A stretch of DNA of 64,000 bases from the NCBI GenBank assembly GCA_022575985.1, contig JAKSXM010000040.1, positions 16,324,001 through 16,388,000 on the forward strand, given 5' to 3'. Below the pieces are notes generated by a model that worked only from the letters and a program-made list of their open reading frames with translations, was not told the origin of the DNA and did not search any database. This DNA is from Anagrus nilaparvatae. Its lineage: Eukaryota; Arthropoda; Insecta; Hymenoptera; Mymaridae. Shown here piece by piece: positions 44,399 through 56,884 of the stretch. A program made the position numbers and the translations under genes. Position 1 is the stretch's first letter. The number at the start of each line of letters is the position of its first letter.

Positions 44399-46142
44399 TG
44401 TTCGGAGTCCTGCAAGGGAATATGAACAAAACCATTCTTGCTGACCTTTTGCTCGATCAGCTCGCAGGCGAGACAGACTCTAGCGTCGTCTTGCTATCCG
44501 AGCCGCTTCGCAATAGGAACCAGCAATTCTGGTTAACCGATGACACAGGCCGGTGCGCTATATGGCTACGAGGTCGTGCTCAGACGTCTATGTCACGACA
44601 TGGAAAAGGCAATTGCCACGTCTGGGCAAAGTGCGGTGATACAACTTTCATTAGTTGTTATTTGTCACCGAATGACACTATTGGGGTGTTCACCGCAAAG
44701 CTGGCCTCATTGGAGGAAACGATAAGGGAAGTCTTTGGCAATATCATATTTGCTGGGGACTTAAATGCCAGGGCCGTGGAATGGGGAATGCCAACCACGA
44801 ACCGTAGGGGAACGTTGATCCTAGAGATGGCTGCTAGAACCGATCTGGTGGTCATGAACTCTGGGAACAATCCAACCTACGTAAGGCCCGGCTTTGGCGA
44901 ATCGATCCCTGATGTCACTTTTGCCTCGGCCGGGCTGGCAGGAAGAGTGGGTGGCTGGAGGGTGATGGATGGAGCCAATGGCAGCGATCATAATTACATC
45001 ACCTTCAAAGTGCGTGATAGGGTTGCTAATCGGCCCCCGTACAAAAAGCGCCCACTATGCTGGAATGTTTCAAAGATGGACGAGGACAGATTTGTGGATT
45101 ATCTTCGCGAAGAGTTCTCGTCTATCCCAGCCTGGCATGGAGGACCGACCACCCCGCGAGAGGCAGAGACCCTTGTCAAGAGGGTAACTGCTCTTCTGAG
45201 GGGAGCCTGCGATGCCTCTATGCCGCGTAAACGGCCCTGGAAGGGTAAAAGAAGCGTGTACTGGTGGAATCAAGAAATTGCGGAGCTAAGACGGGTCTGT
45301 CACGGCGCACGCAGAAGACGGCAAAGAGCGTATGGCCGCCCAGAGCTGGCTACGCGCTCTGAAGAGTACAAGGGAGCCAAACATAGGCTGGCGAAAGCTA
45401 TCCGCCTCAGCAAGGCGCGCTGTCTTCGGTCCCTAAGAGATGATGTCAACAGCGACCCGTGGGGCCTGGGATATAAGGTTGTCATGGGCAAACTTAAGTC
45501 CGGATGTGACAACACGATGGATGAAGCAACGACCAAAAGAATGGTGGACGCTCTCTTCCCGGATCATCCAAACCAACAACACCCTGCTTTGGATGTCCCG
45601 AGGGAGCAAGTTCCGCTATTTATCGAGGCGGAGATGCTTCAGGCAATTAGGTCAATGAAAAATGGGAAAGCGCCAGGACCAGACGGAATACCCGCGGAAG
45701 CCCTTAAGGCGGCTGCAAAGGTAATCCCTGGTCTCCTGCTTGGCATGTTTAACGCGTGCCTCGTGGCAGGCGCCTTTTCAAGGGACTGGAAAGTGGCCCG
45801 TCTGGCCCTGATAAGCAAGGGAAAGGGTGAACCAGGATCTCCATCATCTTACAGACCATTGTGTATGTTAAATACCATTGGCAAGGTTATTTCCGCGATA
45901 TGCTTTTCAAGTGGAGCAAGGTGACATCTCCGGAATGCTTGCATTGCCCGGGCGAGCTGGATACCGCTGAGCACACCTTTTTTGGGTGTCCTCGCTTCGC
46001 TGAAGGGCGACCGCCCTTCGATGAATGGAGGCCGGAAGTAGTCGTCCCGGAAATGCTGCGCAGTGCCGCTAACTGGTACAGTGTGGCAGAGTACGTACGG
46101 GCGACACTGATTGGAAAAAAGGAGGAATGTTTCCTCTCGTAG
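44398..46142 (+). pseudogene. R1-like LINE ORF2 copy C, RT mostly deleted
   Basis: Starts at the overlapping ATG (44398). The endonuclease is complete: LLSEP, AGDLNARAVEWG, SIPDVTF and GSDHNYITF. RT begins (KAPGPDGIPAE, SYRPLCMLNTIGKV) and is cut near 45890. The C-terminal zinc region (CLHCPGELDTAEHTFF) follows in another frame up to TAG 46140-46142. By comparison with copy B about 1.4-1.5 kb is missing, including motifs A to C. It cannot reverse transcribe; an isolated endonuclease could still be encoded. Confidence 0.8.
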
Positions 46143-46412
46143 GAAAATCTCCTCCTTTATTGACAGGGTATGGCGAAGAAATGCCTGGGCTGCATTGTTT
46201 CCGGACCGAAGTGATACCTAAACAGGGAGTCCCGGTCCGGATTCTATGATATTGTCATAAATGCAGGAGGGTGGGGAGTTTAGTGGGTATTGTAATTCCT
46301 CAATTGTGTATATCTGGGCAACCCCAGATACAAATTTGAGGTTGAGTCCCACATAACCATACAGTACGTGTGTATGGTATGCGTAAATGCATTCTCCTCG
46401 TCCTACGAAAAA

Positions 46413-46432
46413 GGCCCCTTCTTGAAGGGGCC
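46413..46432 (+). promoter_or_regulatory. 3' terminal hairpin of LINE copy C
   Basis: GGCCCCTTCTTGAAGGGGCC forms a nine-pair stem immediately before the poly(A) tail. The position suggests a structure read by the reverse transcriptase during target-primed priming; inferred. Confidence 0.5.
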
Positions 46433-46555
46433 CAAAAAAAAAAAAAAAAAAAAAAAAAAATTTAAAGTAATTTATAAATCAATTAAAATAAAATTTAAAA
46501 TTAAACCCTTATTATTCTTTTTTTTTTAATAATCTTGACGGCTGATGGACCAGAA

Positions 46556-46849
46556 TCTACGATAGCTGTTTAGTGCACTGTATATTTTAATTAATATAAC
46601 TAGTAACTAATTGGATTAGGTGATGTAAAATAAATTCTAAAAATAAACTGATTATTTAGTAGAACAATAAAAACTGAAACTTTTATTGAATTAAGTGTGT
46701 CTACTTTAATAGTTATCCTGAGACTGCCGGTGGTACTGCGCTTCTACAAGGCACGCGCTTACACTCTGTGCACACACGCACGCATACTTATAAACTTATA
46801 TATATTATAATAATTATTATTATATTTTAATGTAGTGTATTATTTAACA
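46556..46849. repeat. Right LTR of the TRIM-like element
   Basis: Matches 43640-43931 with few substitutions and ends TATTTAACA before AATAC. Confidence 0.7.
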
Positions 46850-46854
46850 AATAC

Positions 46855-47117
46855 TTTTTCGAAGCTCAAAATTTTAGCATCGTAAGAGTACTGAAAAAAT
46901 AATTTTTCTTATTCTCTGTATTTTGATTTATCATAAAGTTAAGCCGCGTATCTATATTCGAAAAGTACTTATTCGGAGGTTGCATAATCATCGTTACGAT
47001 ATGATTTTATTTAATAAAAAAATAGCGTGCCGAAAAAAAAAATTTTAATTATTATATAGTCACTATAACAATATATTAAATATATATTTATTTTTTTTTT
47101 ATTTTTTATTTTTTTAT
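46855..47117. other. Spacer, nothing recognised
   Basis: AT-rich, no gene. Confidence 0.4.
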
Positions 47118-47195
47118 TATTTGATGAGGATTTGAACCTGGGTCTTCCGCCTCAAAATCTAACACTTAATCCGTTGCTCCATTATGACTGCATGC
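47118..47195 (-). repeat. Degenerate tRNA-like sequence
   Basis: Minus strand has an A-box-like TAATGGAGCAACGGATTAAG and a B-box-like AGGTTCAAATCCT with suitable spacing. The T-stem and acceptor do not pair well. Probably a tRNA pseudogene or SINE head. Confidence 0.35.
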
Positions 47196-47344
47196 AAAAT
47201 AATAAAAATTTCTCATATAAAAGAGAAAAAGTTATAAATGAACTTATAAATTTTTTGATTTAGGCCACAAATCAGATCAGTAAAATTATTTTAAAAGTAT
47301 TTATTCCGAGCAAACATTAAACACCTATTTAGTATCGGTGAAAT

Positions 47345-49040
47345 AATTTCTAAATTTTTTGTTTCTCTGTACTTGTTTGAAAAAATACTTAAACAATACT
47401 TTTTCGAGAGTCGGCTGGCTGCACAGACATCAAACATAAACAATAATAAAATAAACTTCCCTTACTATTTTTACAATATCTTGATGATATTAAAACGGCG
47501 ACCAAAAATATTAGAAACTTAAATAAATTTGGCAGAGATTTATTAATTTTACAAGTTTTTGTCAGTAATAAACAAGTCTTAAAAAGCTTCAAAAAATATT
47601 ATTTCAAAGATGATTTTACTATTTAATGAATTTTCAACTCACATCCGTTTCATAGCAGATTTTATATTCTTTTGGTATTCAATAAATATGTTTTCAGAGA
47701 TTCTGTTGCCGCAAGTACCGATCCTATTTCGCTTCGATGCGATGATTTCTAAATTTTTTTTGCTCAGTACTCGTTTGAAAAAATACTTAAACAATACTTT
47801 TTCGAGAGTCGGCTGGCTGCACAGACATCAAAGATAAACAATAATAAAATAAACTTCCCTTACTATTTTTACAATATCTTGATGATATTAAAACGGCGAC
47901 CAAAAATATTAGAAACTTAAATATATTTGGCAAAGATTTATTAATTTTACAAGTTTTTGTCAGTAATAAACAAGTCTTAAAAAGCTTCAAAAAATATTAT
48001 TTCAAAGATGATTCTACTATTTAATGAATTTTAAACTCACATCTGTTTCATAGCAGATTTTATATTCTTTTGGTATTCAATAAATATGTTTTCAGAGATT
48101 CTGTTGCCGCAAGTACCGATCCTATTTCGCTTCGATGCGATGATTTCTAAATTTTTTTTGCTCAGTACTCGTTTGAAAAAATACTTAAACAATACTTTTT
48201 CGAGAGTCGGCTGGCTGCACAGACATCAAAGATAAACAATAATAAAATAAACTTCCCTTACTATTTTTACAATATCTTGATGATATTAAAACGGCGACCA
48301 AAAATATTAGAAACTTAAATAAATTTGGCAAAGATTTATTAATTTTACAAGTTTTTGTCAGTAATAAACAAGTCTTAAAAAGCTTCAAAAAATATTATTT
48401 CAAAGATGATTCTACTATTTAATGAATTTTAAACTCACATCTGTTTCATAGCAGATTTTATATTCTTTTGGTATTCAATAAATATGTTTTCAGAGATTCT
48501 GTTGCCGCAAGTACCGATCCTATTTCGCTTCGATGCGATGATTTCTAAATTTTTTTTGCTCAGTACGCGTTTGAAAAAATACTTAAACAATACTTTTTCG
48601 AGGGTCCGCTAGCTGCAAAGACGACAAACTTAGACAATAACGAAATAACCCTTCCTTACTATGTTTACAATATCATAATGTTACTAAAACGGTGAATAAA
48701 ATAATTAGAAACTAAAATGAATTCAGCAGAGAGTTACCATTTTGTGTCGATTAAAACTAAGACGCAGATTTAATAGTTTAATAATTTAAAAAGCAGATTT
48801 TATATTCATTTAGTATTCAAAAATCATTTTTTATATGATTCTGTTGCCGCGAATACCGATACTATTTTGCACTGATGCAACGATTTCTAGATTTTTTATT
48901 GCTCAGAGCTTGTTTGAAAAAATACTTAAACAATACTTTTTCGGAAGACTGTCAAGCTGTAACGCGTAGATATCAATGAAACAACCTTCTCTTATTATAT
49001 TTAGAATAATTTGAGGATATTAAAACGGTGAATAAATTAA
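47345..49040. repeat. 398-bp tandem array (about 4.5 units)
   Basis: The landmark GTTTGAAAAAATACTTAAAC recurs near 47375, 47773, 48171, 48569 and 48912. The second and third complete units are almost identical; the fourth is shorter (~343 bp) and diverged. Each of three units contains the same 67-codon minus-strand frame (from MKLFKTCLLL), which is probably just a consequence of the repeat. Confidence 0.85.
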
Positions 49041-52000
49041 TAAAAAACTAAAATGAATTCGAACACTCGAATGGGAGTATTTAAAGAGTATTTTTTCATC
49101 TCGGTTTTTAAAAAAATCTCCGTAGACCTTCGTAAATTCTTATCCGGGATGCTAAAAAAAAATTATATGAAAAATAAAATTATTTTTGAATCCAGTGTTA
49201 CGTCTAAGGTGGTTGATTTAACAATTACATTATTATTTTTTTGTGTTTAAATACCTGTAATTATTGTACTTACTTTTTTGCAAACCATTTCTCAATATCG
49301 ATAAGTATAATTTTATTTTTTAATCATCAAAATAGAAAATTTTAATCGAGAGAGGACTTTGTTGCAACCATGGTTTCACGCGCGAAGCAAAAAGTTAAAA
49401 TATTTTAACTTTTTTACCGAGTCGATAAAACAGTATATTACTAGAATAAAAAACGCTCATGCAAAACGCTTTTGCGTGATGGGTGAAATTGTAACTTTAT
49501 GTTTGCATTTTAAAATTAAGATTTAAAAGTTATATTAGCATTTTTTAAAGAATCAAACAATTTATAGAATCAAACAATTTATTATTTTGTGATTAATAGA
49601 AATAATATAAATAATGTTAAAATCTTGAAGCAATTAATGTGGTTATTTTTTTTATTAAAAAATATTATTATTATTATTATTATCATTGTTGCGGAAGATT
49701 GGTCAAATGCAAGAAGTACACTGAGAAAATAAATTATAAGAAATTATTATAAATTCTGGTAAAAACTTCTATCTTTTTATAATAATTGAGCACTATGTTT
49801 CGTTTTCTAGTAGAAAATAATATTTTAGTATATAAATTTTACCCACTATATTCATAGAATTAATCATATATAATGAGCATACATTACTTGTTTGCGTACT
49901 AATTTGTATTATACGAGAATTGTAATTAATGTAAAAGGAAAATATATCTGCATCTAAATTTTACAATATTCGTATAATGAAAATTCTTAAGTTCCATAAA
50001 AAAAATTTTTTGAAACTTGAAAGTGAAAAAAAAAATTACTTTTCAGGGCACATTTTTTTTTTTTTTTTTTTAATGTCTACTATCTTTGAACCGCAACAAT
50101 TATTTAATTAATCTATAACTATATTTTATATTCGAATATTTATTACTGCATCTGATAGAGAAAATTGAGTAGTGGACGGAGCTATTATAAATGTATAAAT
50201 TCGCACATGCATGCAAAGTTTTATGTATGCAAATTATGTATGTTTAAGTTAGAAACTCAGTGTCTTTATATATAAACTAAAACCTATTTTTTGCGCTTGC
50301 TAGTATAATTTAACTAGCTTTTAGCAGTATATTTTAAAAGGTTTAATAAACTCTAATATTTATACATTTTTTTGATATAAGTTAAAGAAATTTGTTTTTA
50401 AATTTCATATCGCGAGATAAAATGAAACAATTGAGATTTTATAGTGTCTCAATGACGTAATATGAAACACGTGTATGCTATTTACTATCGATTTGAAAAA
50501 GATGTGAACCTCTCGTTTTTTCTTAATATTTTGGATAAAAATATAGATATTTTAATGAAACAAATTTTGTTTGAAAATTTGACTATATTTTTCCTAAAGG
50601 AATATGGTTCAACTTTATTAGCTTTTGTTTTATTGCAAATATAAGTCAAAAAACAGGAATTTTTTGAAATTTTTTTTTACAAAAATAAACTTTCTCTAGC
50701 ACTAATCGCATAATTGGAATGAGGTTTTTGATCTTTCTTATGTCAAGAATTTACTATATAAATATTTGTATTAAGAGGAGCAAGATGATGAATCAGGCTG
50801 GAATAGAAATAATAATTTTGCTTTAAAATTTGCATAGATTTTATTTCCTTGTATATTAAATTTTATTGTCAAAGATTTCCTTGGACATTAAATTTTATTG
50901 TCAAAGTACACAGGTTTTATAATTTTTTGTTTTCAGAGAATAAATAGCAACTTCCTGAATTTGTCTCTTAAAAGCAGTGTTAAAATTTTATTACTTTTTA
51001 CGCTAATATTTCTAAATTTTGCACGGCTATCGAATATATGCTCTACACTATTTGAATCGGGGAATTTCACTTTATTCAGCCGTATATATCTCTATTTATA
51101 ATTTTTTACTGAAAAGCCTCCTTATAAGAAAAAGGTGGTAGGTTATAACATTAGAAATTAGTCATAAAGTTATAAATTATCAATTCAAAAGGAAATCAAA
51201 AATAAAAAACAGTTTATTAGTAAATATTTAATAATTCAAGTATTACTAAAGTCATATTTTATAAAATTTAGGAAATCTTTGCATAGATTTTATTTATTAT
51301 AAAAATGTCACGGGTTTTCATCAAAAAAATTGGCTATTCTTTCACTATATGCCACTTATCGTTGCTATGAAACTGCTAATTTTGTTTCTTATTATTGTAC
51401 TATATTTTATATGTTATAATTGTTATACTATAATCTTATATTATTACGTTATTCTGTATAAGAATTTTTGTATTTTACAAATAAAGAGACTATTTACATT
51501 TACATTTTGCTTATTTTCATTTTAATTATTTTTACGGTAGTAATGATTTTTTTAAAAACACTAACAAAATAAAGAATAATCTAAGAATAAAGAATCTTCT
51601 AAATTATGGCGCAAAAATTGTGCATTCTTTGTTAATATGTGCAAAAATAACAATTTTGAATTAAAATAAACTGATTTTTTATTTAGGAGAAAGAACAAAA
51701 GAAGTTCTTATTCCTAGTGATAATAAACTACTAAAGATTTTTTTGAAAATAAATTTAAAATAATATACAATTGCAGTAATATACAAATTAAAAAGACGTT
51801 ATAAAAAAGTTTTTATACCTATATAAGCTAGTGTAATATAAACAGATATTAAACATCATCACACGTCATCTTATACGTCCCTTAAAATTAAAAAAATAAT
51901 TTGAAAATTTATTGACTACAGACGGAGATATTAGCACTTGAAATTGTATTAATTTTTAAGTACCTAATTAATCAAAATTTTTTTATAAATAGTCTGATAT

Positions 52001-52723
52001 CAAAAATCTTTAAATATAATATTTAAGGAATTATTAAGCATCGATTCACTAATAAAAATTTTGATTTTCTACGTTTCGTTGCGAAAAAATTAATTTTTTG
52101 AAAAGTATAGGTTAGGTCAAAAATCAAAAAACTTATTTCAGATTATTGTTACAAATTGAGAATTTTTTTAGAGAATCGATAATAAATAATGTTTAAATAT
52201 TATATTCAAAGATTTTTAAAATCAATTTAAAATTATTAAGGTACGTAGGAACTTAATAAATTTTATTAAATTATAAAATGGAATGTCTCGAAAGTGTAAA
52301 TGAGATAGAATATTAAAGTAAAAATATGTTTTTATTATTCGAAATAAATCAAATTTTTATAGTTCACATAGACAAACGAATATTTTAAGACATAAAGGCG
52401 CCGCAGGGGGAAATGCATATTTTAGTAAATCTGATAATTAAAGTTAAGGAAAAAAGAAATATTTTTTTTTCTATTTATAAATACTTGTTAAAATAGAGTT
52501 TTAAAAACAAATAAAATTTTGCTAAAAACTAATTTAAATTTTCGATGGACAAATTTCTAAATAAATTACTAAAAATTAGGAAACAAAATACAATATTCAA
52601 AAAGAAATAATTAAATACCAATAAGTTTATTTGTACAGGTATTATTCCCATCTTTTGTCATTAATTAGTTTTTAGTATATTAATTTTTTTTTTATTAAAA
52701 TTTTAACACTAATAACTTTTTAG
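49041..52723. other. AT-rich stretch before the collagen exon; nothing recognised
   Basis: No exon, ORF with features or repeat unit recognised. If the collagen exon is real, this is probably intron of that gene. Confidence 0.55.
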
Positions 52724-52903
52724 GGTGAGCAAGGTGACCCTGGACCTCCAGGACCACCAGGAAACCCAGGACCAGAAGGAGCTCCAGGTATAGAAGGAAG
52801 GCCTGGTCTAAAAGGTGATTCTGGTTTAGATGGAAAGCAAGGTTACCCAGGCCCAGCAGGACTCCAGGGACCACCAGGAATACCAGGCGTGCCTGGATTA
52901 AAA
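52724..52903 (+). CDS. Collagen exon: 20 uninterrupted Gly-X-Y triplets
   Basis: The 180-nt exon runs from a pyrimidine-rich acceptor ending TTTTTAG (52723) to a donor GTACTT (52904), phase 0 at both ends. It encodes 20 perfect Gly-X-Y triplets (starting [12 protein letters not shown], ending PGVPGLK) with many prolines at X and Y positions, as in a triple helix. Stop codons flank it outside the splice sites. This is host extracellular-matrix sequence and the only convincing host coding sequence here. The length is not a multiple of 54 bp, so a fibrillar-type exon is not indicated; type IV, multiplexin or another insect collagen is possible. No other exon of the gene is seen in the window, so its introns must be long. 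Confidence 0.85.
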
Positions 52904-55019
52904 GTACTTTTTAATTAATTTGTTATTTTTAGTCGGTAATTTTAAATAGGAATTCAGGAAAAAAATAAAAATCAAACTGCGACTATGAAAAATAAACTAA
53001 TATAATTTATTTACTTTAGAAACCTTGTGAAATACTTCTTATTAGGATTTCAATACTTATTTAGAGAGTTAATTTTGAAATATGATTTTCACTGCTATTC
53101 AACTTCATAAGCCTAATTTGTTATAAGCCTCGTATTCTCTATTTTACTTTTTCACTGAATTTTCACTTTTACTATTATTACTTAAGTGAAGAAAATTAAA
53201 AAAATCGAAATAAGAAAAGTTTTTACGGTATGGCCAACGCACACTTTTTTTGCAGAGGAGTGAATTTTTCCCTCTCCATTCAGAAGTACAAAGCGAAGAA
53301 TTAAAAATAAAAATATATAACTTTATTTATTTATGCGAAAATACCACATTAAATAATTTCTTCTCTTAAATAAAAATTTTATTGACATATACATGAATAT
53401 TTTGATAAACATATATCACTGTATAAAATAAATAGTGTGTACCTCTATAGTATACTTTAATATTGTTTTGATACAATTTTTTTATTATTATTTACTCACT
53501 GTATTAATAAATCTTGATATAATATAAATTAATAAACAACAATTATATATTATACTTTATATTTATTATTTAACAAGGGTCCTCCCTTCTATCTTAAGTA
53601 ACATTTAAATAGTGATCTTTATTTTTTAACCAAAGTCTCATAAGAATAAACGATTAGAAATATTAACTACATTAAAATCCTTATAAATTGATTCTGCAGA
53701 ATTTAAATTATTTCTTTGATGTTAATACTTAGAATTTTTGAGACATGTACATTTACATACTATTTTACATACTATTTTACATACTAAGTTTACATATTAT
53801 TTTTAACATATTGTATGTATGTTTTGTTTCAACTCAGGTAATAATATTTTAAAATTTTTTACTTTTATTTTTATATCCTTCTTTTTTAAATCAATTGCAC
53901 TTACTGTGTGCTTTGTATTGACTGAGCTACATGACTTTTGAAGGCTGCTTAATTTTCCTTAATTATCAGCTTTTTTTATCAGCCATTCTCTTTCTGCACA
54001 CACTGTCTAGATGTCACTTTTGGCAATAAGAGAAAATTATTCGTTCTTTATTATTAACCATTCTGTTTTGTTATGATCATTTGGATTGCAACAACGCAGC
54101 TTTCGTACATGCCCTGTTTGTAGCATATTTCACAATGCAAGTTGGATTTACCTTTAGTGTTTTATGGCCTTGCACAGAACAAATAAAACACCGTTTAGAA
54201 TTTAAAATATTTTGCGTACTTATAAACTTTAAACCTTACTTTTGTATCTCGTCATAAAAACAGCTTTTTCTTTCTATAACGGTAGCATCATTAAACATAT
54301 CAGCGTCAGTTGAATACGGCATTAACCTAGTCCTTTTTTCTGTTTTCCTTTCTTAGTATTTTATCGTCCAATAGCCTCTTATTAGTTTTGCTGCTTTATT
54401 TTTTTTTTATCAAGCTTATTTATTTTCCAGCGTCGTTTTCTTTTTCCTCTTTTTTTGCTCCTGCTAAATAACATTTAATTTTAGTAATATTAAAGGCGCC
54501 ATATCAATTTTTTTTTACTGGGGATATAATTTGTTTCGTCCTGCCAAACCCAATTATGAATTGTTCCACTTTTTCTTAACGTTCATAAGATTACAGTGTT
54601 GTAATAATTTTATCAATTATTGTAAAAGGCCTTAGTTTTGATAAGGATGAAATTTGGCTGTAAGTTGCACAAGTGCATTCATTTGTGCTGTATGTACTTT
54701 TTCAAAAACTAATTACGATGTATACTGATTATCTGCTGTAGAAAGTAACCTATATTTAATTCAATTAGCTATTTCTGTAAAATTATTATTCATGAAATTT
54801 TGACCGCTTTCAGGCCTTGGCATGTGGATGCCTCCTAAAAAGAAAGACCTATCTCAGGCCGCTTTTTTATACAGTCCTAGCTGAAATTATTTTATAATAT
54901 TGTCTTTATCCAATTTTGTTTTTAATATAGTCCTAAATCATGGCATATTATAAAATCCCAACTGACAAAAATCCAAATAACATGAAAAAAAAGAAATACT
55001 AATTTCGCTAAAAAATTGA
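52904..55019. other. Probable collagen intron or flank; nothing recognised
   Basis: AT-rich without recognisable exon or element, although 53900-54400 is somewhat richer in T/C. Confidence 0.5.
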
Positions 55020-55945
55020 TATTTTATTTGTAATTGCGAGGTTGCTCGCTTAGTAAAAATATACTCATATCCTTTTCGCAAACAATCTGCTGAAACAATT
55101 CACCAGCAAGTCTGGCCGTATGCATGTTCCCTAGGAGTACCTGAATCAATTCCAATGATACCTGTTTCTAGCCACAGCCAGAGCCTCCCGGTAACTAGGG
55201 CATTATTTCTCTTTGGGATAGTACTCTGTGGAGCACTTATCCTTTCTGGTCATGCAGAGGAAGCACTTAGGCTTCGCCTTGCTACACTCTATCCATTTAT
55301 GGCCATCTTCACCACATTTAAAGCATGCCTTGCTTCTGTCTGGGTCTTTACAGATATGCAAATATTTGAAGCAGCGCCTTGCGTCCGCGCGAATACGTAC
55401 TCTGCTCGATGTCCTTGTCACGAATCTTGCTGATGGGAAATGTGACTTATGATCTCTGTAGCTGTTGTTTGCTTTTACCCTTTTTGTTTATAGCGATTCA
55501 GTAGATTTACTGGACCTGTTGCGGCGTTTTATGGATAGGTGGGCTTGTTTTAGATTAACTTTGTACACGAGCTTTTATTATTAGATTTTGACTTTATTAA
55601 TTTGATTTTTTTTACATCAGGAAAGACTTTATTTATATAGACTAAAAGGTCAAATTTATAGGAGGATTCGCGTAAGATGTCTATGAAGGCTCATACAATT
55701 ACTCCTGAAAAAAGTAAGTAGCAGTCTCGCTTTCGCCTGGATAATTGAGCTTTTCCAAGGAAAGCTCAGAATATATTAGATGCGGCATTAGTTCGCATCT
55801 TCCTGAAGCACTTTTTTTTTCTTCCTTTGTTTTTCCAATTTCTTACTATTTTTATCGGTTATTGAGAGCTCTTCATCTTCCAATTCCCGGTCGGATAAAT
55901 TTTCTTCCAAACGAGGGTCTTCGCTCGTCTTTTTTGCCATGTGCC
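55020..55945 (-). pseudogene. R1-like LINE fragment E: gag start, zinc knuckles and ORF2 start
   Basis: Minus strand: a charged frame starting MAKKTSEDP (from about 55939) looks like an ORF1 N-terminus. Then 55421-55203 gives CFKCGEDGHKWIEC and neighbouring Cys motifs of an R1-type gag. About 55150-55020 reads LGNMHTARLAG and LLSEQPRN, the endonuclease N-terminus, and then breaks off. The parts are in different frames with missing middles, so this is a collapsed 5' part of a LINE, perhaps of the A/B/D family. Confidence 0.6.
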
Positions 55946-56884
55946 CAATATTATTATATATTATTATTAATATTATTAATATTTTTTTTTTGCTAAGGGA
56001 ATCTTGTGAATCATGCATTAGCCACGGAGTGTTTGCGGGCCTTAAAGACCCGCCAATTTCTATGACCGCCCAGTTGCACAAAGTGTACAACTGGGAGACT
56101 ACCGGCGAACGGGGACTCCGGCTACGCCCCAGATTCTTACTGGATAAACACACTATACTACCTCTCTCTGCTTGTCTGCCCTAAACCGAAACTCCCTTTT
56201 CAGGTATAACTTCAGTTTAGGACGCGCAGCCTAGGCAACTGGCCGCTGCCTTCAGACTTTATTTATATAGACTAAAAGGTTAAATTTATAGGAGGATTCG
56301 CGTAAGATGTCTATGAAGGCTCATACTATTACTCCTGAAAAAAGTAAGTAGCAGTCTCGCTTTCGCCTGGATAATTGAGCTTTTCCAAGGAAAGCTCAGA
56401 ATATATTAGATGCGGCATTAGTTCGCATCTTCCTGAAGCACTTTTTTTTTCTTCCTTTGTTTTTCCAATTTCTTACTATTTTTATCGGTTATTGAGAGCT
56501 CTTCATCTTCCCATTCCCGGTCGGATAAATTTTCTTCCAAATTAGGGTCTTCGCTCGTCTTTTTTGCCATGTGCCCAATATTATTATATATTATTATTAA
56601 TATTATTAATATTTTTTTTTTGCTAAGGGAATCTTGTGAATCATGCATTAGCCACGGAGTGTTTGCGGGCCTTAAAGACCCGCCAATTTCCATGACCGCC
56701 CAGTTGCACAAAGTGTACAACTGGGAGACTACCGGCGAACGCGGACTCCAGCTACGCCCCAGATTCTTACTGGATAAACACACTATACTACCTCTCTCTG
56801 CTTGTTTGCCCTAAACCGAAACTCCCTTTTCAGGTATAACTTCAGTTTAGGACGCGCAGCCTAGGCAACTGGCCGCTGCCTTCC
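55625..56884. repeat. 630-bp tandem duplication spanning a LINE 3' UTR and the next LINE's gag start
   Basis: 55625-56254 and 56255-56884 are almost identical direct copies. Each holds, on the minus strand, the 3' UTR with hairpin and short A/TAA tail of the A/B/D-type LINE, followed by the MAKKTSEDP gag start of fragment E. Only a few substitutions separate them, so the duplication is recent. Confidence 0.85.

Larger units (their letters stand above)
44019..46460 (+). mobile_element. R1-like LINE copy C, nested, with 15-bp target duplication
   Basis: TTTAAAGTAATTTAT occurs at 44004-44018 and again at 46461-46475 directly after the poly(A). The copy is 5' truncated within gag and carries an internal deletion of most of the RT. 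It belongs to the same family as copy F, a family distinct from A/B/D. Confidence 0.85.
43640..46849. mobile_element. TRIM-like LTR element interrupted by LINE copy C
   Basis: Direct terminal repeats 43640-43931 (292 bp) and 46556-46849 (294 bp) are nearly identical. AATAC flanks both outer ends (43635-43639, 46850-46854). Without the LINE and its duplicated target, the internal region is only about 167 bp and non-coding, so the whole element is about 750 bp. The first repeat opens TG and both end CA; the second opens TC. I could not recognise a primer-binding site or purine tract, so the class is inferred from size, termini and the 5-bp duplication. Confidence 0.7.

Noticed and set aside
47389..48388. 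Three copies of a 67-codon minus-strand frame as a gene family
   Set aside because: They recur only because the 398-bp DNA unit repeats; no start context or domain supports genes.
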